Shown one piece after another: positions 47,675-60,431 of a stretch of DNA of 64,000 nt (positions are counted from its first letter, which is position 1; every line of letters starts with the position of its first letter). The notes under the pieces are model-generated. The model had not been told where the DNA came from. It saw only the letters and a list, made by a program, of their open reading frames with translations, and searched no databases. The DNA comes from Panulirus ornatus (Eukaryota > Arthropoda > Malacostraca > Decapoda > Palinuridae): NCBI RefSeq assembly GCF_036320965.1, contig NC_092261.1, forward strand, positions 10,263,697 through 10,327,696, written 5' to 3'. Position numbers and translations under genes: made by a program.

Positions 47675-49156
47675 TCAATGCACGAACACCGTACGATGAG
47701 TTTTCAAAACACTTTTAACTCACCAAAACACTGGCCATAAACCTAATTAAGACGGTTCACAAGATGCTAAAATACTTCGACTCCACGAAAGGCTTTTCGT
47801 CCGTGTTTTGACCAGACACACAAACAGACAATTCAATTCCTTCTAATCATATACGATTCGTCCATGTCACTTCACTGAAGAAAGAAAGAAAAATATAAAT
47901 TTTTCAATTACGACGAAAATAAGATTATTAACGAAGCTCTGCCTTGGAAATATTTTTCCCCCCTTCTCCCCCAACCATACCCAACCCTATGGTAAAACAA
48001 AAGAGACCCTTATAGAGATTCCCGATCCTGTTAAATCTACACAATCAAGCCTACACTCAAGGCAACCTTCCCCGAGAATTCCTTATTGCATGCCTTGTTA
48101 GTGCAATAGGAGGAGGAGGAGGAGGAGGAGGAGGAAGAACACGTTGCATTAACATCAGCCCGGACCCGCTTATACCTTCCCCCCGCTGAATGTGGTATTA
48201 CTGTCTTATTTCAACGCGATAATTTGCATCTTAATGATTCCGGATTATGAAAACGTTACCCAAGCGGGTCTAACAGCGCCGTCCGGCGTAATGAAACCCG
48301 CAAGTCTCCACCGCCTCTGTGTGTGTGTGTGTGTGTGTGTGGAGAAGGGGTGTGTGTGTGTGTTGGATCTTCTGTTGCCCCTGTACAGACGCTATGGTTC
48401 GTGGGAGTGGAGACAGAGAGGGGAACACAGCGACGGTGGTTGGTATAGTGACGAATTGAGAGGATCTCTCTCATGTTTCGAGGATGATCTCCCCCACGTG
48501 TTGAAGGATGCTGAAAGAAGATGTGTGAGGGGAAGGGAGGGACATCCTAGTGGAGCCCCCAGGTATAAATAGGGTGTTGAAAACCACGATAGGGGGAGAA
48601 AGGGAGGGTTAGGGAGTCTCAGGGGGGGATGAAGAGGAACCTGTGGGAGGGTGGGAGGAGGAGATAGACGCAGGAATAGATAGGGGGAGGAGTGGCGGTG
48701 GTGGGGGCTAGCTGGTCTGTGATAAGGAGCGAAGGGTGGGGATAAGGGATATTGGACTTCCTCCTTCACGAAGGAGAACCGTGTCGTGTCCATGGTGTTG
48801 GCAAAGACACGCCAAACTGAACCCAATTTCTTCATTCTAATTTCCGTGAGGACACATTATGGAACAGCTTGTTTTCATGTCTTCTGTCATTGTAACTGTG
48901 ATAATGACATCCAGTCATTGTAAATAATAACCCTCAGACAGACGTACTGTGAGTTGTATATGACTACTCTATGTATGTCATTTCATATGCTTTAGTACTC
49001 ACTACAGAATGAAAATAAGGAATGCCCTTTTTTTCCTTAATTGGGTCATTAAAGGGTGAGAAGAAGAGATAGGACGGGTTTAGGGTGAAGTAGAAGAGAA
49101 GACTGAAATGTGAACAGGTGTATAGGTAAGTTTTCTGATGTATGAAGGTGACCTGG

Positions 49157-49159
<3 letters not shown>
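47675..49159. other. Unique stretch, no gene recognised
   Basis: Includes a (GGA)n run at 48107-48136 and interrupted GT runs at 48318-48363. A frame at 48192-48572 (126 codons) is open through the GT runs. Its later part reads EHSDGGWYSDELRGSLSCFE and is not recognised. Confidence 0.4.
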
Positions 49160-49246
<87 letters not shown>

Positions 49247-49247
49247 C
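49160..49247. repeat. (CT)n(CTAT)n compound microsatellite
   Basis: About 58 bp of CT followed by about eight CTAT units. Confidence 0.98.
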
Positions 49248-49463
49248 TCCCTGGGTTCAGAAAAAGATTGAGAGAGAGCAGCATTAACGCGAATCATCTC
49301 CAGATAGATAATAAAAAATGAGGATATGCACATAGATAGCGTTAAGCTTATATTTGAAAGTTGAGAATGTATGTTTGATTTCATACCAAAGGCAAACCTG
49401 GAGAAGAATGTGGCTACCCATTCCAAGGACATCAGAGGAATTCTCTGCCACTACAGGGAGTGA

Positions 49464-50249
<786 letters not shown>

Positions 50250-50480
50250 AGGTGGAAGACAAGCCTGAGCACAGAAGAAAATGCTCTTAGCTCACGAGTT
50301 TTAAGGGATCAGTCGAGTTTAATAAGGTAGAAGGCAAGCATGAGCACAGAAGAAAATGTTCTTGCCTTACGAGTTTTAAGGGATCAGTTGAGTTTAATAA
50401 GGTAGAAGACAAGCATAAGCACGGAAGAAAATGTTCTTAGCTCACAAGTTTTAAGGGATCAGTCGAGTTTAAGGGACCTT
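50250..50480. repeat. 75-bp tandem repeat, three copies
   Basis: ACAGAAGAAAATG recurs at 50271, 50346 and 50421 (75-bp spacing). Units also share GAGTTTTAAGGGATCAGT and AGTTTAATAAGGTAGAAG, with a handful of substitutions. Confidence 0.96.
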
Positions 50481-50633
50481 TTTTTTTTACAACTTGACCT
50501 CGTCGGACGTTATTTTAGGGGAGAGAGAGAAAGTAATGGTTGGGTAGATTGCATATTCTTGGACTGTCCAGAGGGGCCTTTGATACCACCGTCTCCCTCA
50601 CGAAGATTGATGATGGAACTGCACATTAAATGA

Positions 50634-50663
50634 CCCCCCCTTCCCCCAACCACCCACCCACCC
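50634..50663 (-). other. G-quadruplex motif
   Basis: Runs of 7, 5, 3, 3 and 3 C on the plus strand give five G runs on the minus strand with loops of 1-4 nt. This exceeds the standard G-quadruplex pattern. A G-rich run follows on the plus strand at 50670-50683. Confidence 0.9.
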
Positions 50664-50768
50664 ATCTCCGGGGGGTGGGGGTGTTCGGACGAAGGGGCTG
50701 CTCTCAGATGAATTGACAGTTACCTAAGTGGGACGGAGCAGAGAACATACGTCACATAACGAACCTTT

Positions 50769-50872
<104 letters not shown>

Positions 50873-50993
50873 GCAACAAAGTGGGGTCCCTAAATGCCAT
50901 TACCATTTTTCTTGCAAGCAACTGATTTGGAAAAAAAAGGAGGAGGAGGTAAAGATCGTTATCTAAATGGGGTTTGGTATGATGATAGAATGA

Positions 50994-51461
50994 TGGAAAA
51001 GGAAAAGAAAAAAAAATAGCGAGGCAACATGGACTGCCAAATATTACAGAGACCTACTATCAAGACGTCTGCTTGCAGCGGTCGGTCAAACAGGTTACGA
51101 AATGCGTCTCTGGAAAATACACAGCCACCGAAGATGGGAAGAGGTGTCGACAGACGAGATGTTAATTGCCGTATCGGATGAGATCAACAGCGTAGGGTAA
51201 GAGGGACCCCATGCGAGTCGACATCCAGCCTTAATTATGGCCAGAGGAACACGTGAGGGCGATAATAGTGAGGGAAATCAAGATATATTCGGGCGAGTGT
51301 CAAAATCGCCTTCAAGGATATGGATAAGTGGTGTTCAAGAAGGCACGTATGCAAGACGCACGCACAGTCGCCCTTCGTTGGATGATGCCGTCACACTCTG
51401 GTCTCCTTACTTCAAGAGCCACACACAACTGTTGTTAGGTATCCAAACGCGTGGAGCATAA
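50994..51461 (+). pseudogene. Possible decayed coding region
   Basis: One plus-strand frame is open for 68 codons after a TGA at 50991, has a single TAA at 51198-51200, then stays open for 86 more codons to a stop at 51459. The first part reads SEATWTAKYYRDLLSRRLLA, then MRLWKIHSHRRWEEVSTDEM. The second starts near an ATG at 51237 and reads GNQDIFGRVSKSPSRIWISG. The composition is balanced and not repeat-driven. I do not recognise a family. It could be an old retroposon or gene fragment, or chance. Confidence 0.2.
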
Positions 51462-53092
51462 TGGGACCAGAATTCAACAGAATGGCCTACGAAGAGGAGG
51501 AGGAGGAAGACCCTCATTCTGCCAACTCCAGAAGAAGACTATAGAAAGACATTACGACTCCGTAGGAATTTCTTGGAAGCCAAGACGACATAATCATAAA
51601 AAAACAACAACAGCTCTTTGATGCTATAAAAGAGTGGTGAACAAAAGGAAAAGCACTGGAAGTTGAGCAAGGGAAGTGTACACAGAGAGAGGCGTGAGGA
51701 AGTTACTTCTACAGCAAGAGAATTGTGGTCTCATGGAACAAGCTATGGGAAGAGGGAGTATACGTCACTTCCACTGGAAAACTCGAGAAACGATAAGGAG
51801 AGAGGAAAAAAACATAAGAAGGATGGTTACATAACTGTAAAGCTCCCTCTCCCTAAGCAAAAAAAAAAAAAAAATAGGTGATGACAAATAGGCAATAGAT
51901 TAACCATACACACAAAGGAACTTAAGTAGTTAAGTACAGACCGTAGCACGCAAATACATGAATGAATACACGCAAAAGCACAACTATACCAAAAAACACA
52001 ATTACAATACTCAAACACGCAGTCACAATATACTTCAATCCTACACTTAAACTTATGCAAATAATGAAAAAAAACAAAAGGAAATACGGCCACAATGAAT
52101 TCAGATTCAATATGATCGTCCACATACTACCTTACATAAACAAATATTTACACAAGTATTATGGAACCCAGTGAACCTATATATTGGCTGCTTTCGCTTC
52201 AATCATCACCACCTGCCTTCACACAGTACATTTCTGCCCTCTGAAAAAAGAAAAGCATGTCGATGTGATGGCATTTGTTTAATGATCTTTGATACACTAA
52301 TTTGCTGGGGCTCTGTGATCCAGTGATATCCTACCCTGGTCTCAGTGCCCAGTAACCCGAGTCGCACAACGCGGAATTCATTTTGCTTGCACTGCAGGAA
52401 CCACAGCTTCAAAGGGCGTGACACAAAAGATCACACAGGCATTACCCTTTTTTTTTCCCCCCCACCCCGGTGGATAACGTATTTTATCTACATTATTCTT
52501 AAGTGACTTATACCCCCACATTATCCTTGACTTAAAATGACTCGTATGTAATCATATGAAAATTAATCCAATGATCATAATCTGGAAGCTTCAGCTATTC
52601 CTGAGCTTGTTCTTCATGGCGTAGTTGTAGAGGTAAATGAATGAACTGACGAGAATATGTTCAGCGTATCGGCTTCAGAATGAGGAAAATGACTCAATAT
52701 AGGAAATGAACTAGTTTACGGGGTAAATATTCGAAGAAAAAAAAATGTAAACTGTTTTATTCATCGAATTCCATACATCTGCCTCGTTTTATGGGAAAGT
52801 TTTGGATGTGCAAGGGTTTACTTCTCATCAAGGAACCTTACCAAACCCATCATGCATGAGGAAGTGGTCCACAACACACCCTCACCCACCCCTGAAAAAA
52901 AACACTGACCATATATTTTTTTTTTTCCGAGTATCTTCGACGATAAGTTTGATTTTCTGTTCTGACACCGTCAAGCACATAATGAAAATCCCTTAGATGT
53001 GCATTTCCCAACCCTCGTCTGCAGCCTGCAGGCACCAGCATTTCAGCCATAGAGGGGCAGGGATGGGTTTATAGTAAGGACGGAGCCATGAC

Positions 53093-53095
<3 letters not shown>
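51462..53095. other. Unique stretch, no gene recognised
   Basis: 51663-51881 is open, lysine-rich and A-rich. 51880-52180 is AT-rich and open in several frames. No motif supports a gene. Confidence 0.4.

Positions 53096-53173
<78 letters not shown>
53096..53173. repeat. (GT)n microsatellite
   Basis: A GT tract of about 78 bp with one CG interruption. Confidence 0.98.
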
Positions 53174-53374
53174 ATGTTTCCACGGGGGAGAACAATGGTC
53201 AGTGCTAATGTTGATGGCAGAGGGTGGAGAACTGTGTAGAGTGAAAATCCACAGTGCTGATGAGATTCTCTCGCTGCTCATCAAACTTTAGGCTTTACCG
53301 TTGAGCCAAATGATTCGTGATTGGGTTACGGGGGCTCGCTCTTGCCCAGAGGAAAACGGAGGGTGAGGACGGGA

Positions 53375-53430
53375 AGGAGGAGGAGGAGGAGGAGGAGGAG
53401 GAGGAGGAGGAGGAGGAGGAGGAGGGGGGG
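53375..53430. repeat. (AGG)n microsatellite
   Basis: About 17 AGG triplets ending in eight G. The plus strand has G-quadruplex potential with two-G steps. Confidence 0.97.
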
Positions 53431-54633
53431 TTAGGAAGCAGAGATTAAAGTGGTGTGATGAACCAGGCGAAGAAGAAATCGTGGCGAGATCATAAATGTC
53501 ATGAGGGTTTACTGGTTTCCAGTACGCTGGATTCAAGCAGTTCTGTATATATAACGTCGATTATAGATTAAAATGATCAAAATTACAGATTTAGAAGTAT
53601 TTTGTGGGTGGTAGAGACGGTCGTTTAGATAAGACTGGACGGGGAAAACAATTCATATCGTTCTTAAGCAGTCATATGACTACATCTTGCATATACAAGA
53701 CACTCGCGTGGCTTGTGGCTGTCGCAAAGAAGCCTCTGGATGAAAGACGGATGTACACATCCCACAATGGATCTATGGCGTACAGTGGAACTTGTTAATA
53801 CCAGAGTCTTACATGAGAGAGTTCCTGCTGACTCCTCACCCACAGGAAGAGAATACTCCAGAATAATTTTAAGAACTATAAGCATCGCTTCGCTTTCCCC
53901 TCTCGACTGCAGACTGCTTACTCCATTTACATGGAGTAAGCAAGAGCAGCAAAACTCCAACTACATTAAATCCAATTTTACTATTCTATTCAATTTTTCA
54001 TTTCACGTTAATATCCTTTCCTCTTTAATGTCAATATCCATTTCTTTCCCAACCCTTTTATCATTATATCCTATCATCAACATTTCTACTTTATGATGAA
54101 CAATCTCGTTTTCTGTAAAGGTTATTCTCACTCGCAGGCGTAAACTTAAATGGTTACTTACATTTCCATTAGGTTCCGTGTTCATTACATCTCATACACA
54201 CTATCATATCTATCATGGTTTCATAAGTTCTAAATATTTATCCTTTACCTATTCCCTTGCAACGGATGGAACCCGTCTCTCTGCCCGCCGGCAAAGGTCT
54301 CTTTCAGGAAGCGGCAGGATGTAAGGGGGAAAAAAAAAATATTCCACTCTGATTGAATATCTAATTCCTCTGTTCTCTACCCTTCAGCCTACCTGATTAC
54401 CCGGGTTCTACCGGCTTCGCCAAGGTGGGGGTTATGAAAGAAAATACGTCCTCTCCACGGTGGGTTGGAGAAAGTTATTTAAAGGCATTGGGATCTTACC
54501 ACTGCTCATTTCAATCACCCTTCTCACCTTACAATACCCACAATGGAATATTCAGACTGGGACAAACCCTGATATTTTCCGTTAATCTATTCACCTTTTT
54601 CCCTTTTCTCACGTCTCCCCCTCCCTTTTCACC
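53431..54633. other. Unique stretch, no gene recognised
   Basis: A 127-codon plus frame (53713-54096) and overlapping frames are open; none is recognised. It includes the hairpin at 53915-53942. Confidence 0.4.
53915..53942. other. Short perfect hairpin
   Basis: TGCTTACTCCAT and ATGGAGTAAGCA pair perfectly over 12 bp with a TTAC loop. Confidence 0.95.
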
Positions 54634-55705
54634 ATATGGAAGGTCTTACGAATATAAGCAGTGGGAGGAGAGCTACTAGATACAGTAAGGGATTTTTACC
54701 AGAGTATGGCATGTGTGCGAGTAGGAACGGAAGATGGTAAGAGGTTCTAGATGAAGGCAGGTTAGCGTCTAGGGTGTGTGATGTCACCACGGCTATTTCA
54801 TCTGTTCATGAACGGAGTGGTGGAGGAGGAAATGTGCAGGTTTGCGAGTAATGGGCTGTGCTATGGTAAGTATGAGGAGCTGGGATGCGAGTCAGTTCTT
54901 TGTGGATGACAACTCCAGCAGCTGATGAGACAGTAGAAAGAGAAAACTGACAGCTACGTTGAACAAAAGCGAGGTAAATGAAGCGCCACTGAGATGTACG
55001 AGACAGGGTTGTTTGAAATGGAGAGGACCTGGAGCGAGAGAAGTATTTCAGGTGCTTGGGAATGTATTATGGACAGGTCATCGAACGAAACCACAGGAGG
55101 TGGAGTGAGTCATAAGACGGAAGAGGAGACTCAGGTCCTGAGTGCATTAAAGGACATGTGAAAGGAGAGGGTCTGGGTCTGATAGGACAGAGAAGAGTAT
55201 GTTTTAAAGGACAAAAGTTCTGTCAGTGCTGTATGGATGCGAGTCCTTAAACGCTAAAGAAAGAAAGAGGGTGAAGGTGTCCGATATGGAACGTGCATGG
55301 ATGATATGTAGTAAGGCGGGTTTATCATGCAATGAATGACTACATAAAAGAGAGATGTATGGTCGTAAGAGCACCCTCGCTGGGAAAAAAAAAAAAAAAG
55401 GCGGGATGTGCTGGAATGATTTACACATATCGAGATGGTAAGCAAGAGATAAATTCTGACAGGATGGAACAACAGTGATGGTCGGGAGGAAAGTAGAAAG
55501 GAATGACCAAGAAGGAAATGGAGGGCTGGGGTGAAGGAGGCTTTGAGGTATCGGGGGACTAAACATCCACGAGGAGTGAGAGGCGTGCATATGATAAAAT
55601 GAAATAGATTGACGACGTATATGGGAGGCAACGTGTTGGCAAAAGGAATGAACCAAGGCATTTGAATGGCGTGTGGGGCTTGGCTGTGACTGCTAGGCTC
55701 TGGTT
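54634..55705 (+). pseudogene. Degenerate non-LTR retrotransposon, reverse transcriptase (RTE-like)
   Basis: Reading across stops and frameshifts, the plus strand shows the order of a non-LTR reverse transcriptase: WKVLRI*AVGGELLDTVRDF, then FYQSMACVRVG (54695-54724), then GCVMSPRLFHLFMNGVVEEE, then QFFVDDN (54893-54913), the counterpart of the catalytic FADD box, then VLSVLYGCESLNAKERKR (about 55217-55270), then GRPRRKW-like sequence before the 3' end. The last part, GAGAGGCGTGCATATGATAA to about 55700, aligns with the 3' region that also appears antisense at 8926-9110. The 5' half (endonuclease, N-terminal RT) is missing, consistent with 5' truncation. It has many stops and is not functional. 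Confidence 0.7.
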
Positions 55706-57272
55706 TCATCATATAATTATACTATAACAACTAGAGAATGGATGAATGCAACTAAGGCTAATGTACGTCCATTCCCGAAGCAACCCGCAAAGCTTAGCGA
55801 GATAGCCACCAGGATATAATCACTCAATGGCCTAACGTGCAGACAAGTAAACTCTAATTTTCACCTATAATGCATATAGACACAAAGACGCGCAGCATTT
55901 CTGAACACATTATATACACAGTTCCAATTTAGAAGCGCGTTTAACTAGCCGAGTCGACACCTTCAGTCAGGAGCATCTGTCGGCGCAAGAGACAAATTAT
56001 CAAACTTCCGCAGCGCAAGAAAGCCAAGCAAATCCATCCCACACACACACATCCTCCCAGCCAAGAAACTAACGTGACACTCCTCCTCGCCACCGCCACC
56101 ACCACCTTCCCCTCAGCTCAAGGTTGTTCCAGTCTTCAACTCGGCGGATTCATCCATCCCCGGCATTACCACCACACACTCCTCTCCCTACTTGTACTAT
56201 ACCTTATGAACCAGCTACTATTACCCCTATGACGGTTTCTGAGCATAAGGAGACAAGAATGGAACTTCGTTGCAAGTTGGCCATATCTCTCTCTCACATC
56301 CTAATCCAGGGACATCAATGTTGTTGTCCCTCTCGAAAAAAGGCTTGAAATGGAATGATACTGGATTAAATAAGACCATGGTGTCTCCCCCTACACCGTA
56401 CTTCTAGACCCGTAAATCATCTGTTTCTCAAAGTTTCATCATATCCACAATACTTCGTCGGTGTAATGTTTTCATCCCTATTCTTCTAAAACCACTGGTA
56501 CTTTTTTTTTTACTACTTACTCGTGTCTTTCCTGACAAATACCACTTGTCCCTTTTGAAAGGGAAAGATCTTTTCTTTTTCCAAATCCTCCAAAAACTTG
56601 TCGTTTATTACTCTTCTCCATCTCCTTACGAGGACAAAAAAAGAAAAAAATACAAATGTTTCTGAATACGTGTACTGAAGTACAACACAAGAAAAAAAAA
56701 AACCTTACTGTATAAGTACACTGAAGTACAGCAGCACAAGAAGAAAAAAAAAAACAAAAAACTTGCAAATGATTCTGAATAAGTAAGAGTACTACAGTGA
56801 AAAGAAAAAAGAAAAATGAAAGAAAAAAAACTCGTGTCTTATTATCTAGTAAGGAATAAATGTAGGCAAGTGGACCCGACTGGCAAGGGAACCATGGCAC
56901 GCGTGCCTTCTATCAGGAACTGGCGACTTGAGGAGTTACCGCAGAAGATTAAAACCTATTTAGGAGGCTTCATATCAACGCGGGGAAATACGGCTGGAAT
57001 TCTAATAGGCCCGGAGCAGGGAAGTGCATTAGCTACCATTCGCCCGCAGTGAAATGCGGAGCGTGTGTGCCTTTTAACCGTTACGGTTATAAAGGATAAA
57101 TCTTATCCTAGCGGTCAAATTTGGGCCAGTGTTGTGGACAAATATCCTTTTTGCCTCGTTTTCTTTTTTTTTTCTTTGTCAACTAAAACACTTCGATCAT
57201 TCCTTTTCTGTCCGTCAACTAAACACTTCAATTTTTTTTCCTTCGTGTGTGTGTCAACTAAACGCTTCGATC

Positions 57273-57273
<1 letters not shown>
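55706..57273. other. Unique stretch, no gene recognised
   Basis: A-rich runs between 56640 and 56830. 55778-55810 contains CTTAGCGAGATAGCC, faintly like the GCGAGGTAGCG core and possibly the decayed 3' UTR of the preceding element. No gene recognised. Confidence 0.4.

Positions 57274-57331
<58 letters not shown>
57274..57331. repeat. (GT)n microsatellite
   Basis: An uninterrupted GT tract of about 58 bp. Just upstream, TCAACTAAACACTTCGATC-like units recur three to four times at 57178-57272 with irregular spacing. Confidence 0.97.
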
Positions 57332-57334
<3 letters not shown>

Positions 57335-58192
57335 TAAACGCTTCCACCTTGATTTAAAAACAAGTTTTTCCCCTCCTCGAGCACCGAAATGACCTATTTC
57401 TCTTCAGCCTAGCGCGAAATATACCATGTCATGCCTTAGGCTTGAAAAATCCACGAGTCTTCTTCATCAAGGTTAGGCCTTCTGCGAGATGTCAAAGAGG
57501 TGATAAAAGGCTCGAGAAATAACGACAGAGGGAGAAAAACGAACCCAAGATTTTTTTTTTTTTCGGAGAAAGTGGTAAACCATGACTTTGTCTCGATGGA
57601 TATACCTTTGCCGCTAGGGAAAAAAACACTTGCAAATCAGACCATGTCAATATCAGAAAATTCCCCCCTTCGCTATGTACTATTCCTCGAGGGTTCAACA
57701 TACTATGGAACTTCCTCGTAATGCTATAACTTCCTATACTGTGAGGCACTATGGAGACTCGGGAGAATCACTCTAAACACCAAGGCATGTGTGATCACAT
57801 GCCATACGTGTGCGATTCAAGTATCCCAACACGAAATCCATTTTCTTTTTTTTTCCATTTCTTTTTTTTTTTTTGCGTTCTTTATTATTTCAAACACGCC
57901 TCCTGAGGCCCTGCTAGCCTGCATAATCATCAGTATTCTGGACGCCTTTTCCCCGCTGGTCAGGATATTGTACAATGTAAATTCTTCCCCCCAAATTTCA
58001 AATTCACTTCATCTTTCTGCACGTTCGTACGCAGAACCACCACCACCACCCACCCTTGCTCCCACATTTTTTTGTATTTTCGTCCTTTTTACGATTGTTA
58101 TTTTCGTTTTCTTTTTTTTTTTCCTCGTCTCTGTTTCACCACTCATCTGTCTTCCAGCATCAGCACTTTCCATTAAGCTAATGGACGGAATT

Positions 58193-58195
<3 letters not shown>
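57332..58195. other. Unique stretch, no gene recognised
   Basis: T-rich, with many poly-T runs. The plus frame at 57791-58408 (205 codons) is open because of poly-T, CT and CA tracts. Confidence 0.45.
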
Positions 58196-58268
<73 letters not shown>

Positions 58269-58291
58269 ATCTATCTCTATCTCTCTATCTA

Positions 58292-58348
<57 letters not shown>
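58196..58348. repeat. (TC)n and (CA)n compound microsatellite
   Basis: About 70 bp of TC, a short TATC run, then about 56 bp of CA. Confidence 0.98.
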
Positions 58349-58351
<3 letters not shown>

Positions 58352-58427
58352 TTTTTTGGGGACCAATCTGCCACATCAATAATGAGAATACGTAACATTT
58401 TATCGTAAAAGAGAAAAACTTATGATT

Positions 58428-58442
58428 CCCCCCCCCCCCCCC
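58428..58442. repeat. Poly-C run
   Basis: Fifteen consecutive C residues. The true length is uncertain. Confidence 0.9.
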
Positions 58443-59575
58443 TTTTTGTGGCTTTGAATAGCATAACACCTCAGACTCAAAATGTCACAAGAAACACCTC
58501 TGCGAATAAAAGACAATAACTATGCCATCATATTACTACTGATATGTTTACTTCTACCTCATAACCATCTGTATCATAGAAGCCTACTGTTCACCCGAAG
58601 CAAATCTTGCACACTCGGTTCAAGAGAAATGTTAAAGAAACATCCACGTCTTTAAAATAATTCACAACGTCAATTAATCCATTCCAAACACCAAGTTTTA
58701 TCCTATGCAGAAAAGCGTAGCGTCTTGATTGACATCAATTTGGATATTCATTGAAAAATAAAGTTTTTTCGTGAAAAAAAAATCTCTTAAGACTTTGTTT
58801 GTACAACTAATTAATCAAGTGTTTTTGTTTCTTTTTTTGCATGATCACCAATGAGATCACTGAGCTGAAATAAGTAACTAACGGTATACTTTGTCACAAT
58901 AATTAATATTGTAAGTGACAACTGTACAACTTTAGAAACTTTACCCTGTTCCTCTACAATGAAAAGGCCAAGTAAAAGTTCACCAGCCATGCAAGATATA
59001 AAAAGATCTTTAAAAATTCCCAAAGATTTTTATAAAATTCCCTTGCAACAGAAGTTACATAGTAAAACATACCAGCTAACAAAGTTTTAATGTTTATTGG
59101 CCAAAAAATTTATCTAAAATCATTGTATACTTCCCTAATGTAATCTGAAGCTATAATCCATTATCTCCCACTTCCTAAAAATTCAGTTAAATATATTTTT
59201 TTCCTTGTATGAAGAAACATATCTTCAGGAGCCATCCAACGTCGGCAAATTGAATATCAATTCTAATGCCTTAAAGTGTACCTTATTACACCTCTGATCC
59301 AACACAAGCCTTAATTACCGGAGGACCATTCTAAGATATCTTATTGCTCTATTAATCTAATCTGACAAGCAATACAGCTCACATCCTCATGCTCAGAACA
59401 TCGGTTCGCTGCCTCTGTTGTTGTTTGCTGGAAATAATGTAGGTTCTTATATGTTCATGACTATGGCGACAGTGGATGATCAAGATTACAGAGAAGGTTA
59501 ACCTTGAGCACAACATACATAGCACGTGCTCAGAAACTTTACCTAGATCTGCAAACAACAAATGATTCATTTTCC
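58443..59575. other. Unique AT-rich stretch
   Basis: No tandem repeat, gene or RNA recognised. Confidence 0.45.
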
Positions 59576-59665
59576 AGACTGCAGACTGCACTACTCGCCC
59601 CTCTCTCCAAAACTCTTGCATTTACCCCCCTAACCACTCCATCCATAAACAAATTAAGAAGCCAA
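59576..59665 (-). pseudogene. Non-LTR reverse transcriptase fragment
   Basis: The minus strand reads, without a stop, SPWLLNLFMDGVVRG followed by VNARVLERGASSAVC. This is the RT segment just after the GCVMSPWLF box in the same RTE-like family as 54634-55705, where the equivalent text is SPRLFHLFMNGVVEEE. This copy is closer to the family sequence I recall, so it is younger, but only about 90 bp survives. It ends within a few bases of a 30-bp tandem array. Confidence 0.75.
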
Positions 59666-59679
59666 GGTGAACGATTATG

Positions 59680-60064
59680 TTCTATCTGAGAGTAACAAGC
59701 ACGTTAACGTTTATCTGAGAGTAACAAGCACGATAACATTTATCTTGAGAGTAACAAGCACGTTAACGTTTATCTTAAGAGTAACTAGCACGTTAACGTT
59801 TATCTGAGAGTAACAAGCACGATAACATTTATCTTGAGAGTAACAAGCACGATAACGTTTATCTTGAGAGTAACTAGCACGATAATGTTTATCTTAAGAG
59901 TAACTAGCACGATAACGTTTATCTTGAGCGTAATAAGCACGATAACGTTTATCTTGAGAGTAACTAGCACGATAACGTTTATCTTAAGAGTAACTAGCAC
60001 GTTAACGTTTATCTTAAGAGTAACTAGCACGATAACGTTTATCTTGAGAGTAACTAGCACGAAA
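59680..60064. repeat. 30-bp minisatellite, 13 copies
   Basis: AGAGTAAC(A/T)AGCACG, then ATAACGTTTATCTTG, recurs every 29-30 bp from 59691 to 60049. The later nine copies are exactly 30 bp apart. The period is a multiple of three, so both strands show open ten-residue repeats. These are not genes. Confidence 0.97.
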
Positions 60065-60371
60065 AATAGCGACCGAGACCTGAAGAAAAAGATGACACAA
60101 ACTACATTCAAATCCGAGACTTCGACAAGACAAACAAGGAACATTTTCCTCGATGTACATGGTGAACGATCCTTAGCTACGCCAATTCATTTTCCCAATA
60201 CCAATATTGAAACAACATCACTACCTACAAACCCCTAGTCTGTCGAGGGTATGTAAATAAGTCAACAAAATACGCGTCCAGGAGAAAAAACACTCACACA
60301 CACCAGAAAAGCCACACTATACATCTATATACATCTCAACCCTCTCTCCTGCATTTCAAACTCCGCCTTAC

Positions 60372-60431
<60 letters not shown>

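Noticed and set aside
53713..54096. 127-codon plus frame
   Set aside because: Overlapping frames on both strands are equally open, there is no recognisable family, and the end is AT-driven.
54634..55705. Intact reverse transcriptase gene
   Set aside because: Many stops and frameshifts, catalytic box altered, 5' half absent.
59800..60238. Valine/leucine ten-residue repeat frames on both strands
   Set aside because: Translation of the 30-bp minisatellite.
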